This document shows, piece after piece, positions 1 to 8,576 of a stretch of DNA of 17,197 bases; position 1 is the first letter of the stretch, and each line of letters opens with the position of its first letter. The stretch covers positions 1 through 17,197 of the forward strand of contig JAWKTM010000103.1 in the NCBI GenBank assembly GCA_041399085.1. The letters run 5' to 3'. The position numbers and the translations under genes were made by a program. Source of the DNA: JAWKTM01 sp041399085. Its GTDB lineage: Bacteria > Planctomycetota > Planctomycetia > Pirellulales > Pirellulaceae. The notes beneath the pieces were generated by a model that was given only the letters and a program-made list of their open reading frames with translations, ran no database searches and was not told the DNA's origin.

Positions 1-583
1 CGGTTGCCAGCGGCAATTTGAGATCGCACAGCCGTTGGGCGATGGCCAATTCAGCCGGGCATTGCAACAAGTCCGCGGCGGCTTTGTTCCACTGCGTCAC
101 TCGATCTTGCTCGTCGAATCCGATCAGAATGCAGGGCATGCAGCGGAGGAGATGCGAATTCTGCTGGTTGACTTGATGCAGCTCGGTTAGCAGCAACTGG
201 CGTTGCATCGCGTACCGGATACAACGCCCCAATGATTCGACGTTGAAGGTGTTCTTGACCAGATAGTCTTGAGCGCCATGTTCAAAAGCCTGAAGCGCCG
301 TCTCTTCGTCGTCCAGCGCCGTTAGCACAATCATCGGCGTCTGGGCGTCGTGTTCGCGGATGCAACGCAACGTCTCGAAGCCTTCCGTTTCGGGCAAACC
401 GAGATCCAGCAGCACCGCGTGATAGACGTTATCTCGCAGACACTCGATGGCGTCCGTCAAACACGCGGCCGTGTCCACGCGGAATCGTGGCCGGCGAATC
501 CGCTGCAACAATCGCGCGGTCATTACCGCTTGCGAAGGATCATCCTCGACCAACAGAATATGGAACATCTCGTTGCCCCTCAT
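1..583 (-). CDS. Response regulator receiver protein with PAS-like segment (partial, runs off left edge)
   Basis: The reverse strand from the ATG at 583 reads without a stop to the window edge (194 codons). Residues 6-125 form a CheY-like receiver domain: acidic pair D14-D15 in LLVEDD, phosphoacceptor D60 in VLLDLGLPE, T88 in MIVLTA and K110 in YLVKN, so all phosphorylation-site residues are present. A helical linker (about 125-150) leads into a PAS-like start (CILIGFDEQDRVTQWNKAAA, about 152-171). Families with this order are often hybrid sensor kinases or diguanylate cyclases, but the output domain lies outside the window, so the final function is unknown. An AGGAG sits 9 nt before the ATG at 583; a second in-frame ATG at 568, preceded by GAGGGG, is also possible. 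The protein is presumably cytoplasmic; no signal peptide is seen. Confidence 0.85.
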   Translation of the reverse strand, partial: MRGNEMFHILLVEDDPSQAVMTARLLQRIRRPRFRVDTAACLTDAIECLRDNVYHAVLLDLGLPETEGFETLRCIREHDAQTPMIVLTALDDEETALQAFEHGAQDYLVKNTFNVESLGRCIRYAMQRQLLLTELHQVNQQNSHLLRCMPCILIGFDEQDRVTQWNKAAADLLQCPAELAIAQRLCDLKLPLAT

Positions 584-977
584 GTGATTTCGCTCCTGAC
601 TGCGCGGCCAACGCATTCGTGATCAACGTCTCTCAACGAGTAGCTTGTGCTTTGCCTCGGTCAAATGCGGGTACGACCGCCGAGTCGGGGGTGCGTGACG
701 CGAACAATGGGAATGACCGCAATCGGACTGCGGCTCCGCGAGCGGGCGGCGAACTGGCCGAGACGCTGGGACTCGCGAATATCGGAATCGGCGTCGCTTG
801 ATACCGATCGTGCCGCTTGCCGATTGTCGATCGGTGACGATTGGCCACATGGGCGCGGCCTTGGGTAACGCGCGTTAAATCCGACGAAGCGGGCTCGAAT
901 TTCGTGCGGATCACCGAAAAATATTGAGCTACGGCGAGCGGTTGAAGCGATCGCGCGGCGAGGACCGCCGTTCACGT
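584..977. other. Intergenic stretch without a credible gene
   Basis: This region lies downstream of tsaB and upstream of the receiver gene, both on the minus strand. Short open frames occur on both strands, but none has a recognisable protein or a good ribosome binding site. The only structure noted is an inverted repeat with 8-bp arms (ACCGATCG at 803-810 and CGATCGGT at 828-835, 17-nt spacer). It should contain the promoter of the receiver gene, but no convincing -35/-10 pair was found. Confidence 0.5.
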
Positions 978-1697
978 CTAAGTTTCGGGAGCCAGCTTTT
1001 CTTCAGCGGCGCTGCGGCGGTAATAGATTGGCGTCAAGGACCATAAGTCATTGGCTTGCGGAAGCCCTAAGCCCCGCGCGGCCAAACGACCGACCGTCGC
1101 GGCATCAGGCACGCGGACCCGTTCGGCCGGAATCTGGCAAGCAGCCGGAAGCCGCGGAATCAGGGAAGCGGGAATTGGGCCGGCCAACAACGCGGGAATC
1201 TCGTCCTCAATTTCGCCGGACAACTTCACCAACCAAGCGGCCTGATCGACGATATCCACGCTGGGCTCGATGATGTGTGCCAACTCGCGGATCTCGCATC
1301 GCATGGCGAAAAGCTGTTGCCGTTGGGCGTCCATCACGGCGTGGATTCGAGCCGGTGATTCGCCGTGGCTTTCGCGCCACCAATCGGCGGCTTGCTCCGC
1401 CACGACTCGCAACGTGTGGATTCCAGCCACCGCAGCGTTCGTGGCGTAAGCAAACGTCTTGGCAGTCGTCACGCCAACACGCAGACCTGTGAACGAGCCC
1501 GGTCCGATCGTGGTCGCCACTAATTGAATGTCGGTCGGTTGCCAGCCGACGTCCTTCAACAATGCATCCAGCATCGGCGTCAACGCCTGGGTCGTTCGCC
1601 GCTCCGACGGCAACGAGCGACGCTCCAAACATTGTTCGCCGTCCAACACCGCGATGCTGCCCGGCGTCACGGAGCATTCGATTGCCAAGACTCGCAT
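978..1697 (-). CDS. tsaB: tRNA threonylcarbamoyladenosine biosynthesis protein TsaB
   Basis: TsaB is the inactive ASKHA-fold partner of TsaD in the bacterial complex that adds threonylcarbamoyl to A37 of ANN-decoding tRNAs. The 239-residue product has the family hallmarks: N-terminal phosphate-loop-like strand MRVLAIECSVTPGSIAVLDG (1-20), the conserved GPGSFTGLRVG (65-75), and a C-terminal PIYYRRSAAEEKLAPET similar to the usual P-x-Y-x-R-x-x-A-E-x-K tail. Length matches the family (about 220-240). The frame is open up to 1844, but that extension (proline/arginine-rich, 49 residues) is not TsaB-like, so the ATG at 1697 is chosen although its Shine-Dalgarno is weak. It is divergent from the metallophosphoesterase pair. 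It acts in the cytoplasm with TsaC, TsaD and TsaE, none of which is in this window. Confidence 0.93.
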   Translation of the reverse strand: MRVLAIECSVTPGSIAVLDGEQCLERRSLPSERRTTQALTPMLDALLKDVGWQPTDIQLVATTIGPGSFTGLRVGVTTAKTFAYATNAAVAGIHTLRVVAEQAADWWRESHGESPARIHAVMDAQRQQLFAMRCEIRELAHIIEPSVDIVDQAAWLVKLSGEIEDEIPALLAGPIPASLIPRLPAACQIPAERVRVPDAATVGRLAARGLGLPQANDLWSLTPIYYRRSAAEEKLAPET

Positions 1698-2018
1698 GCC
1701 ATTACTCGGAACGAAAGAACAACAACGTGCCGCCCACGGGGACTCAAGAAAAGTCGGCCGCGAAACGGTTGCTGGTAAAGGGGGAGGCAACGCGTCGTTC
1801 GACCGAGGAGCGTCCTGCCGTCGCGCCGCGAGTCGCAACGCCATTGCCGATGTCTAGCCGGGCATAGTAGTATTTGAAACAGGAAATCCGCACCCGTGCC
1901 TTCGAGGGGATGGTCGTGCGCGTTCAGTTGATCCGAGGGCTAAATCGCGGTGCGGTTTGGCCCGGCTTTGTTTTTCGTCGGTCCGAACGGCGAAGACCCA
2001 GCGGAAAGGCACAGGGGC
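1698..2018. other. Divergent intergenic region between tsaB and the metallophosphoesterase pair
   Basis: These 321 bases separate two divergent start codons and must hold promoters for both directions. No clear -35/-10 pairs, operator-like dyads or RNA structures were seen. The possible upstream extensions of both flanking genes read into this region but are compositionally unlike their families. Confidence 0.4.
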
Positions 2019-2777
2019 GTGAAGCGAGCCCTCATTAGCGATATTCATGGCAATCTGGAAGCGTTGCGCGCGGTTCAGGAGGATATCCGTTCGCAAGGCA
2101 TCAACGAGGTCTACTGCTTGGGGGACATCGTTGGCTACGGACCGAATCCATGCGATTGCCTCGACACGGTGATACGCATTGCTCGCGTCACGATCTTGGG
2201 CAACCACGATCAAGCGGCGTTGTTCGATCCCGATGGCTTCAATCCGGTCGCCTTGCAGGCCATCTATTGGACTCGCGATCAACTGGATCAGAACACCGGA
2301 AACACAACGGCCATGAACCGCCGCTGGGATTTTCTGGGCGAGTTGCCTCGATTGCATAACGAAGGCGAGTTTCTGTTCGTGCACGGATCGCCGCGCGAAC
2401 CAACGAACGAGTATGTCTTTCCCGAAGACATCTACAAGGAAGGAAAGATGGAGGCGCTGTTCGCGCGGATCGAACGTTATTCCTTCCAAGGACACACGCA
2501 CATCCCAGGCGTCTTTACCGAAGGCCGCAACTTCTACTCGCCGGACGAAATCGATTACCAATTCCAGTTGGGCGAGAGCCGCGTGATGGTGAATGTCGGC
2601 AGCGTCGGCCAACCACGCGACGGCGACAATCGGGCCTGCTATGTCGTGCTGGATTTGGATGCGAAACGCATCGAGTTTCGTCGAGTCGCGTATGACTTCG
2701 AGGCGACCGCCAACAAGATTTACCGCATCCGCGACTTGGATAATATGCTGGGCGATCGGTTAAAATCCGGCCGCTAA
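2019..2777 (+). CDS. Calcineurin-like metallophosphoesterase, copy 1
   Basis: A 252-residue metallophosphoesterase of the YfcE/Metallophos_2 type with the full set of two-metal motifs: SDIHGN (D8, H10), GDIVGYGPNP (D36), GNHD (61-64, N62 and H63), VHGS (H122) and GHTH (158-161). A conserved NVGSVGQPRDGD follows the last metal ligand. Members hydrolyse phosphomonoesters or phosphodiesters; the substrate cannot be told from sequence. The GTG at 2019 is chosen because the family begins exactly at KRALISDIHGN and purine-rich GGAAAGG and AGGGG stretches precede it. The longer frame from 1950 adds 23 residues with no family match. It has no signal peptide, so it is probably cytoplasmic. The next gene is a close paralogue 29 bases downstream, suggesting an operon formed by tandem duplication. 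Confidence 0.9.
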   Translation: MKRALISDIHGNLEALRAVQEDIRSQGINEVYCLGDIVGYGPNPCDCLDTVIRIARVTILGNHDQAALFDPDGFNPVALQAIYWTRDQLDQNTGNTTAMNRRWDFLGELPRLHNEGEFLFVHGSPREPTNEYVFPEDIYKEGKMEALFARIERYSFQGHTHIPGVFTEGRNFYSPDEIDYQFQLGESRVMVNVGSVGQPRDGDNRACYVVLDLDAKRIEFRRVAYDFEATANKIYRIRDLDNMLGDRLKSGR

Positions 2778-2806
2778 TTCTCTCCTCGACCGGTAGGAAA
2801 CGCGGC

Positions 2807-3556
2807 GTGAAGCGAGCGATTCTGAGCGACATCCACGGCAATTTGGAAGCGTTGGAAGCCGTGCTCGAGGACGTGCGGGAGCAAGGCGTCTCGGAAATCT
2901 ATTGTTTGGGAGACATCATCGGATACGGGCCGAACCCGCGCGAGTGTCTGGACCGCGCCACGACGTTTACCCGCTGTTTGCTGGGCAATCACGACCTGGG
3001 CGCGATCTTCGACCCCGAGGGATTCAGCAGCGGCGCCGAACGGGCCATCTTCTGGACTCGCCGCCAACTAGAGAACCCCGAGGACGACCGCGAGCAGAAC
3101 GTGCGGCGCTGGCAATTCCTGGCCGAGCTGCCGCGAACCATTCGCGAAGACGGGCTGATGTTCGTGCATGGATCGGCTCGCAATCCGTTGAACGAGTACG
3201 TCTTTCCCGAGGATGTGTATCACGCTCGCAAATTGGACAAGCTGTTCAGTTTGGTCGAACGCTACTGTTTCCAAGGCCATACGCACGTGCCGGGCATCTT
3301 CACGCACGACGGCAAATTTCTGCCGCCGGATCAAATCGGATATCGCTATCGTCTGCCCGATTCCAAAATCATGGTGAACGTCGGCAGCGTCGGCCAACCG
3401 CGCGATGGCGACAGCCGCGCTTGCTACGTGATCCTGGACGACGAATCACTGGAGTACCGTCGCGTCGTCTATCCCATCGAGCAAACGGCGGAAAAGATCT
3501 ACGCCATTGCCGAGTTGGACAATTTCCTGGGCGATCGACTGCGCGAAGGACGGTGA
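2807..3556 (+). CDS. Calcineurin-like metallophosphoesterase, copy 2
   Basis: A 249-residue paralogue of the preceding gene, about 60% identical by eye along its full length. All metal-site motifs are kept: SDIHGN (D8, H10), GDIIGYGPNP (D36), GNHD (60-63), VHGS (H120) and GHTH (156-159), followed by NVGSVGQPRDGD. The start is GTG, with GGTAGGA about 8 nt upstream. The most divergent stretches are residues 50-57 and 86-100, which in this fold sit near the substrate face, so the copies may differ in substrate (inference). It ends 23 bases before the convergent end of the large DUF11 gene. It is probably co-transcribed with copy 1. Confidence 0.9.
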   Translation: MKRAILSDIHGNLEALEAVLEDVREQGVSEIYCLGDIIGYGPNPRECLDRATTFTRCLLGNHDLGAIFDPEGFSSGAERAIFWTRRQLENPEDDREQNVRRWQFLAELPRTIREDGLMFVHGSARNPLNEYVFPEDVYHARKLDKLFSLVERYCFQGHTHVPGIFTHDGKFLPPDQIGYRYRLPDSKIMVNVGSVGQPRDGDSRACYVILDDESLEYRRVVYPIEQTAEKIYAIAELDNFLGDRLREGR

Positions 3557-3579
3557 GGACCGATCCCCGCGTCGTTTCC

Positions 3580-6500
3580 TCACCGCGCCAAAAACGCTCG
3601 CTTCGACAAAGTTCGCGGCGGCTGCACCAATGCGGCATCTTGATCGTCTTCCGCCGGAACGTTGTTATTCGGCGTCGAATCCACGTCGAATTGATCGACC
3701 GCGCTCACTTGAGCCGTGTTGGTCTTCGGGCCGCCCGTTACGACCGTCGCGGTGACTTGCAAAGTAACTGTCGCGCCAGGGGCCAGCGACCCGACCGTCC
3801 ACAGGCCCGTGGCCGCATCATAAGTGCCTTGACTGGGCGTCGCCGAGACGAACGTCAAACCGGCGGGCAGCACGTCCGTGACAACCACTCCAGTGGCCGT
3901 CGCGGGACCGGCATTTGTCAACGTCGTGGTGAACGTCACGTTCTGACCGATGGCTGGCGAGGCGTCGTCGACGGTCTTCGTCAGCGACAGATCCACCGTG
4001 GGCGGAGCGACCGCCGCGGAGGCTTGATCGTCTTCCGCGGCCGCACTGTTTCCGGGCGTCGAATCGGGATCGAATTGATCGACCGCTTGCACTTGAGCCG
4101 TATTGGTCTTCGTGCCGGTGCTGGCCACGGTCGCCGTGATTGTCAGCGTCGCGTTGGCGGCACTGTTGATCGTGCCCACCGTCCAGACTCCCGTGCCGCT
4201 GTTATAAGTGCCTTGGCTGGGCGTGGCGGAAACGAACGTCAAACCGGCGGGCAAAGCGTCGGCAACCGAAACATTCGTGGCGGCGTCCGGCCCGGTGTTC
4301 GACACGGTAACGGTGAAGGTCACGTTCTGGCCGACGTTGGCCGAAGCATTGTCGACCGTTTTCGTGAGCGACAAGTCAGCGATCGGAGGCGTGACCGTGG
4401 CGCTCGCTTGATCGTCCTCCGCGCCCGCCGCGTTGTTGGGTGTCGAATCGGGATCCAATTGATCGGAGGCCGTGATCTCGGCCGTGTTGGTTTTTGCTCC
4501 GGTGTTGGCAACGGTGGCCACAAGCTGCAACGTGGCCGTGCCGCCGTTCGCGACGCTGCCGACCGTCCAAACACCGGTGCCGCTGTTGTACGTGCCTTGG
4601 CTGGGTGTCGACGAGACGAATGTCAAACCGGCGGGAAGCGCGTCGGTCACTACCACGCCCGTCGCCCCGTCCGGTCCGGCGTTCGACACGGTGATCGTGA
4701 AAGTAACGTTGTCGCCTACGTTCGCGGCCGCGTCGTTGACGGTCTTCGTCAGCGACAAATCGGCGGCGGTTGGCGAGACGGTTGCCGAATCTTGATCGTC
4801 TTCGGCCGCGACGCCATTGTTGGGCGTCGAATCCGAATCGAATTGATCGGCCGCCGTGACTTGAGCCGAGTTGGTCTTCGCGCCGGCCGAAGCCACGGTC
4901 GCTACGATCTGCAAAGTGGCGTTCGCGCCGTTGGCCACGGCACCTACCGTCCACACGCCCGTACCGCTGTTGTAAGCGCCTTGACTGGGCGTCGAAGAGA
5001 CGAACGTTAGACCAGCCGGCAAGACATCGGTCACGGTCACTCCCGTAGCGCCGTTCGGACCAGCGTTCGTCAGCGTGACGGTGAACGTGACGTTGTCGCC
5101 CACGTCGGGCGAAGCGTCGTTGACCGTCTTGGTGACCGCCAAGTCAATCACTTGCGGAGTCACCACGGCGGCGTCCTGATCGTCCTCGGCCGCCACATTG
5201 TTGTTGGGCGTTGAATCGCTGTCCAATTGATCGGCCGCGGTCACTTCCGCTGAATTGGTAATCGCCGTTGAACCCGTGACGGTGGCCACGATTTGCAGCG
5301 TCACATTCGTGGCCGAAGTGATGTTGCCGATCGTCCACACGCCCGTGCCGCTGTTGTAAGTGCCTTGGCTGGGCGTCGACGATACAAACGTCAAGCCGGC
5401 CGGCAACACATCGGTCACCGTAACTCCCGAAGCGTTGTCCGGCCCGGCGTTCGCCACGGTAACCGTGTACGTGATGTTGTCGCCCACATTCGGCGCGGCG
5501 TCGTCGACGGTCTTGGTCAACGACAAGTCAATCGTTTGCGGATCGACTTGCGCGGCCGCTTGATCGTCTTCCGCCGCGTTGGCATTGTTCGGGGTCGAAT
5601 CCGAGTCGGCTTGATCCGCCGCGGTCACTTCGGCGCTGTTCGTCTTCACGCCGTCCGTCGCGACCGTCGCCACGATTTGCAGCGTCGCGTTGGCCGCTGA
5701 GTTCACCGCGCCCACGGTCCAGATGCCGGTGGCGTCGTTGTATGTGCCTTGGCTAGGAGTCGACGAAACGAACGTCAAACCAGCCGGCAATAGATCGGTC
5801 ACCACCACGCCCGTGGCGTTGTCCGGGCCGCCGTTTGCCAACGTGATGGTGAAGGTCACGTTGCTGCCGACGCTGGGGGCGGCCATGTTCACGGTCTTGG
5901 TCAGCGACAAGTCGATCACGGGCGGAGTCACCACGGCGCTGGCTTGATCGTCTTCCGTGTTGACGTTGTTGTTGGGCGTCGAGTCGCTGTCGGCTTGATC
6001 CGAGCCGGTCACTTCCGCCGTGTTAGTCTTCGCTCCGGTGCTGGCGACCGTGGCTGTGATACCCAGCGTGGCGTTCGCGGCAGCCGCGATGGTTCCCACG
6101 GTCCACACGCCGGTCGCGCTGTTGTAGCTGCCTTGACTGGGCGCGGCGCTCACAAACGTCAGACCAGCCGGCAACAAGTCGCCGAGTGTGACGTTGGTCG
6201 CCGAATCGGGTCCGGCGTTCGCAACCGTGACGGTGAAGACCACGTTCTGGCCGACGTTCGCAGCGGCGTTATCGACGGTTTTCGTGACGGAGAGATCCGC
6301 GACTTGCGGAGTCACAACCGCGCTGGCGTCGTCGTCTTCGCCGGTTCCCGTGCCGGGCGTGGAATCGGGATCGAACACGTCCGACGCGCCGACTTGGGCC
6401 GTGTTCGTCTTGCCGCCGATCGAAGCTACCGTGGCGGTGATCGACAGCGTGGCGTTCGCGCCGTTCGCCAGCGTTCCCACGGTCCAGACGCCGGTGCCGC

Positions 6501-7770
6501 TGTTATAGGCGCCTTGGCTGGGCGTCGACGAAACAAACGTCAGCCCGGCCGGCAGAACATCCTGCACTTCCACGCCCGTCGCAGCGTCGGGCCCGCCGTT
6601 AGTAACCGTGATCGTGAACGTAACGTTGTCGCCCACGTTTGGTGATGCCGTATCAACCGTTTTTGTGATGCTGAGATCGGCGGATTCGAAATTGGCAAAG
6701 TTCTGCGTGAACGTGGTCGGCGCTAAAGTGCCGACCAAATCCAACTGAGCATCGACGCCCACGACCGCGCTAATCAAATCCATTTCGATCGCGCCGACGT
6801 TCGAGAAATCAGCGCCCGTGCCGCCCGCCGTCGTGAAGTCGGTGAACTTCACCGCCACCACTTCGTTGGCCGTTCCATCGATGTCGTCGATGTTGAACGT
6901 GAAGGTCGAAAAGTTCGCCGCGTCGGTATAGACGGTCAACATCACTTGGCCGCCGACTTTGTTTGCCGCCACGGTCAAGTTGAACGCTTGGTCGGCCCCG
7001 CCGCTCGTCAAATCCACGCCGCCCAGGCCAGTGGCGTTCAGCGCCGTGGCGTCGTTATCCACGCCGTCCCACGTCACATTGCGATTTCCCACGGCCGACG
7101 AACTGGCCTGCGAGTCCAGCATGTTGGCGATCAAACCATTCACGTCGATCGAAATCGAACCGGTCGCCGAAGTCAGCTCGACGAACAAATCCCGCTCGCC
7201 GCCGATCGCTTCCGGCGCGGCCACCGACGAAGCGTCCGTCAGCGTCGTGATGTTGCTGGCGGACACGGATTGCGAAGTCACGTTGAACGGATCGATCACG
7301 GTCGCGCCCGCGACGCCCTGTACGTCGGTCGGCGTGATCGTAATCAGCGAACTCACGTCGGCCGCTAAGTTCGTCGCGCCCACGGTCTGAGCCGGCTGCT
7401 GAACCCAATAGCCTCCGGCCGTTAGGAAATCGAAGCGATACTGGCCCGCCGCATCGGTCGTATCCGTCGCGGCCAGCGCGTCGCCCGCGCCAGGCTCGAA
7501 CACGCCGTCGCCATCGTCGGCGTACAAATTCACCGTCGCTCCGACCACTTCCTCACCGGCCGTGTAGCCGTTGCCCGTGGCGTCGTCGAAAACCAGACCC
7601 AGGATCGAAGCCAGATCGGTGGCCGCGAGCACGCGGCGACCTTCCAGCGGCTCGAAACCGACCAGCCGCCGCCGAGCTTCCTGGCGTCGCCGCTGCATGG
7701 CTTTGCCGCCCGTCAGACGTTTCCAAAGTCGTCGCCAAGGTGAACTGCCAGTCGAAAATTCAGGGGCCAT
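3580..7770 (-). CDS. Giant exported DUF11-repeat surface protein with SdrD-B-like domain
   Basis: This is a 1396-residue protein if it begins at the ATG at 7770; the frame stays open to a TTG at 7854, but the earlier part does not look coding. The N-terminus is basic (WRRLWKRLTGGK, then RRRQEARRR), followed by FEPLEGRRVLA (about 39-49), a planctomycete LEPR-like export motif. Next is an SdrD-B/Cna-B-like domain (about 53-140) with acidic YADDGDGVFEPGAGD, then a middle domain (about 140-365) ending FTQNFANFE. Eight DUF11 repeats follow, each starting (A/I/V)DL(S/A)xTKTV, containing LPAGLTFVS and TGxWTVG, and ending in an acidic DSTPNN..EDDQ linker. The C-terminus is PRTLSKRAFLAR with no dockerin, sortase or PEP-CTERM signal. 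It is likely extracellular and structural or adhesive; no enzyme motif is seen. The long repeat array is intact, without frameshifts. Confidence 0.9.
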   Translation of the reverse strand: MAPEFSTGSSPWRRLWKRLTGGKAMQRRRQEARRRLVGFEPLEGRRVLAATDLASILGLVFDDATGNGYTAGEEVVGATVNLYADDGDGVFEPGAGDALAATDTTDAAGQYRFDFLTAGGYWVQQPAQTVGATNLAADVSSLITITPTDVQGVAGATVIDPFNVTSQSVSASNITTLTDASSVAAPEAIGGERDLFVELTSATGSISIDVNGLIANMLDSQASSSAVGNRNVTWDGVDNDATALNATGLGGVDLTSGGADQAFNLTVAANKVGGQVMLTVYTDAANFSTFTFNIDDIDGTANEVVAVKFTDFTTAGGTGADFSNVGAIEMDLISAVVGVDAQLDLVGTLAPTTFTQNFANFESADLSITKTVDTASPNVGDNVTFTITVTNGGPDAATGVEVQDVLPAGLTFVSSTPSQGAYNSGTGVWTVGTLANGANATLSITATVASIGGKTNTAQVGASDVFDPDSTPGTGTGEDDDASAVVTPQVADLSVTKTVDNAAANVGQNVVFTVTVANAGPDSATNVTLGDLLPAGLTFVSAAPSQGSYNSATGVWTVGTIAAAANATLGITATVASTGAKTNTAEVTGSDQADSDSTPNNNVNTEDDQASAVVTPPVIDLSLTKTVNMAAPSVGSNVTFTITLANGGPDNATGVVVTDLLPAGLTFVSSTPSQGTYNDATGIWTVGAVNSAANATLQIVATVATDGVKTNSAEVTAADQADSDSTPNNANAAEDDQAAAQVDPQTIDLSLTKTVDDAAPNVGDNITYTVTVANAGPDNASGVTVTDVLPAGLTFVSSTPSQGTYNSGTGVWTIGNITSATNVTLQIVATVTGSTAITNSAEVTAADQLDSDSTPNNNVAAEDDQDAAVVTPQVIDLAVTKTVNDASPDVGDNVTFTVTLTNAGPNGATGVTVTDVLPAGLTFVSSTPSQGAYNSGTGVWTVGAVANGANATLQIVATVASAGAKTNSAQVTAADQFDSDSTPNNGVAAEDDQDSATVSPTAADLSLTKTVNDAAANVGDNVTFTITVSNAGPDGATGVVVTDALPAGLTFVSSTPSQGTYNSGTGVWTVGSVANGGTATLQLVATVANTGAKTNTAEITASDQLDPDSTPNNAAGAEDDQASATVTPPIADLSLTKTVDNASANVGQNVTFTVTVSNTGPDAATNVSVADALPAGLTFVSATPSQGTYNSGTGVWTVGTINSAANATLTITATVASTGTKTNTAQVQAVDQFDPDSTPGNSAAAEDDQASAAVAPPTVDLSLTKTVDDASPAIGQNVTFTTTLTNAGPATATGVVVTDVLPAGLTFVSATPSQGTYDAATGLWTVGSLAPGATVTLQVTATVVTGGPKTNTAQVSAVDQFDVDSTPNNNVPAEDDQDAALVQPPRTLSKRAFLAR
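3620..6681 (-). repeat. Eight tandem coding repeats of about 384 bp (DUF11 array)
   Basis: The family-specific segment encoding the PSQGxY motif (plus-strand form ccttgg/actggg) recurs near 3828, 4209, 4599, 4979, 5361, 5745, 6131 and 6511, giving a period of about 380-390 bp and eight copies. The copies are very similar in protein sequence and clearly similar in DNA, so the array is prone to unequal recombination. The last copy (nearest 3620) ends directly in the short C-terminal tail. Confidence 0.9.
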
Positions 7771-7843
7771 GATGATGCTCGTCGATGCAGGTAGGGCCGG
7801 CGGGATACGAAACGCGCGCAACGGCGCATGGGAAGGGCCGGCC

Positions 7844-7870
7844 AGTGTAAGCAATTATCGGCCGGCACAA
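7844..7870 (-). promoter_or_regulatory. Possible promoter of the DUF11 gene
   Basis: On the minus strand a TTGTGC-like -35 (7865-7870) and a TACACT -10 (7844-7849) are separated by 15 bases, about 74 bases before the ATG at 7770. The spacing is shorter than ideal and planctomycete promoters are poorly defined, so this is only a candidate. The surrounding gap (7771-7940) shows nothing else. Confidence 0.2.
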
Positions 7871-7940
7871 TCCGCAAGCTTCACCTAAATCGCGCAGTCA
7901 CGATAACCGGCCCGAGCGGCGAGTCTGCCCCGCGAGGCCG

Positions 7941-8576
7941 TCAAGCGTCGAAGCCAGCCAGCCGCAATGCCTCCCGGTAATCTTCCGGGAAATTGCAGTT
8001 CTTCAGCGAATGCAGCTCGGCATCCACCTCGCGCAGCGTCGCCACATCCACGCGCCGCGTGGGCACTTCATCGAACAAGAACAGCGGCCGCAAACGATCC
8101 TCGGCCAGCAGCCGGCGAATGACCGGCAGCACGCCGACCCGGTAGACGGCGGCCAGCGGATGAGCGAACTTGTCTTCCACGGCCACGGCAATTTGATGCG
8201 ACGCATCCAACTCGGCCAGCATCCGCCGCACGAAAGCCGGCTGCAATAGCGGCACGTCGCAACTGGTCGCAAAGGCCGCCTCCGCGCGATTCTCCAGTGC
8301 CGCCAACCCCGCTTGCAGTCCTTCCAGCGGCCCGCGATCGGCACGCTGGTCACGAGCCAGCAACGTCCCGGCGGGCAGCTCGGGCAGCGTCTGTCCCTCG
8401 GCCGCGACGACCACGATCGGCGACACGACTTCGCTCAACAACCGCACGACCCGCTGCACCATTAGCTCGTCGCCGAACGGCAACGTCGCCTTCGATTCGC
8501 CCATCCGACGGCTCTTGCCGCCGCACAGCACCACGCCGGCGAACGAATTGGATGGCGGCGGTTGAGCTGCGTGCAT
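7941..8576 (-). CDS. mobA: Molybdenum cofactor guanylyltransferase MobA
   Basis: MobA transfers GMP from GTP to Mo-molybdopterin, forming the molybdopterin guanine dinucleotide used by DMSO-reductase-family enzymes. The 211-residue product has the nucleotidyltransferase signature LCGGKSRRMGESKA (17-30), the D-x-R-A-D-R-G-P-L-E-G motif (76-86) and the metal-binding SCDVPLL (105-111, D107). Its length is normal for MobA. The ATG at 8576 is used; the open frame extends two codons to a TTG at 8582, which is less likely, and no clear Shine-Dalgarno is present. It is divergent from fhcC, 141 bases away. A related nucleotidyltransferase such as MocA cannot be excluded, but the motifs fit MobA best. 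Confidence 0.85.
   Translation of the reverse strand: MHAAQPPPSNSFAGVVLCGGKSRRMGESKATLPFGDELMVQRVVRLLSEVVSPIVVVAAEGQTLPELPAGTLLARDQRADRGPLEGLQAGLAALENRAEAAFATSCDVPLLQPAFVRRMLAELDASHQIAVAVEDKFAHPLAAVYRVGVLPVIRRLLAEDRLRPLFLFDEVPTRRVDVATLREVDAELHSLKNCNFPEDYREALRLAGFDA

Noticed and set aside
1698..1844. N-terminal extension of TsaB
   Set aside because: The 49 extra residues are Pro/Arg-rich and have no TsaB counterpart; the family starts at MRVLAIECS.
1950..2018. N-terminal extension of metallophosphoesterase copy 1
   Set aside because: The paralogue starts at the equivalent GTG, and the extra 23 residues match nothing in the family.
2902..5010. A 702-codon plus-strand open frame
   Set aside because: It is out of frame in metallophosphoesterase copy 2 and then antisense to the DUF11 gene. 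Its repeated arginine-rich pattern simply mirrors the DUF11 repeats.
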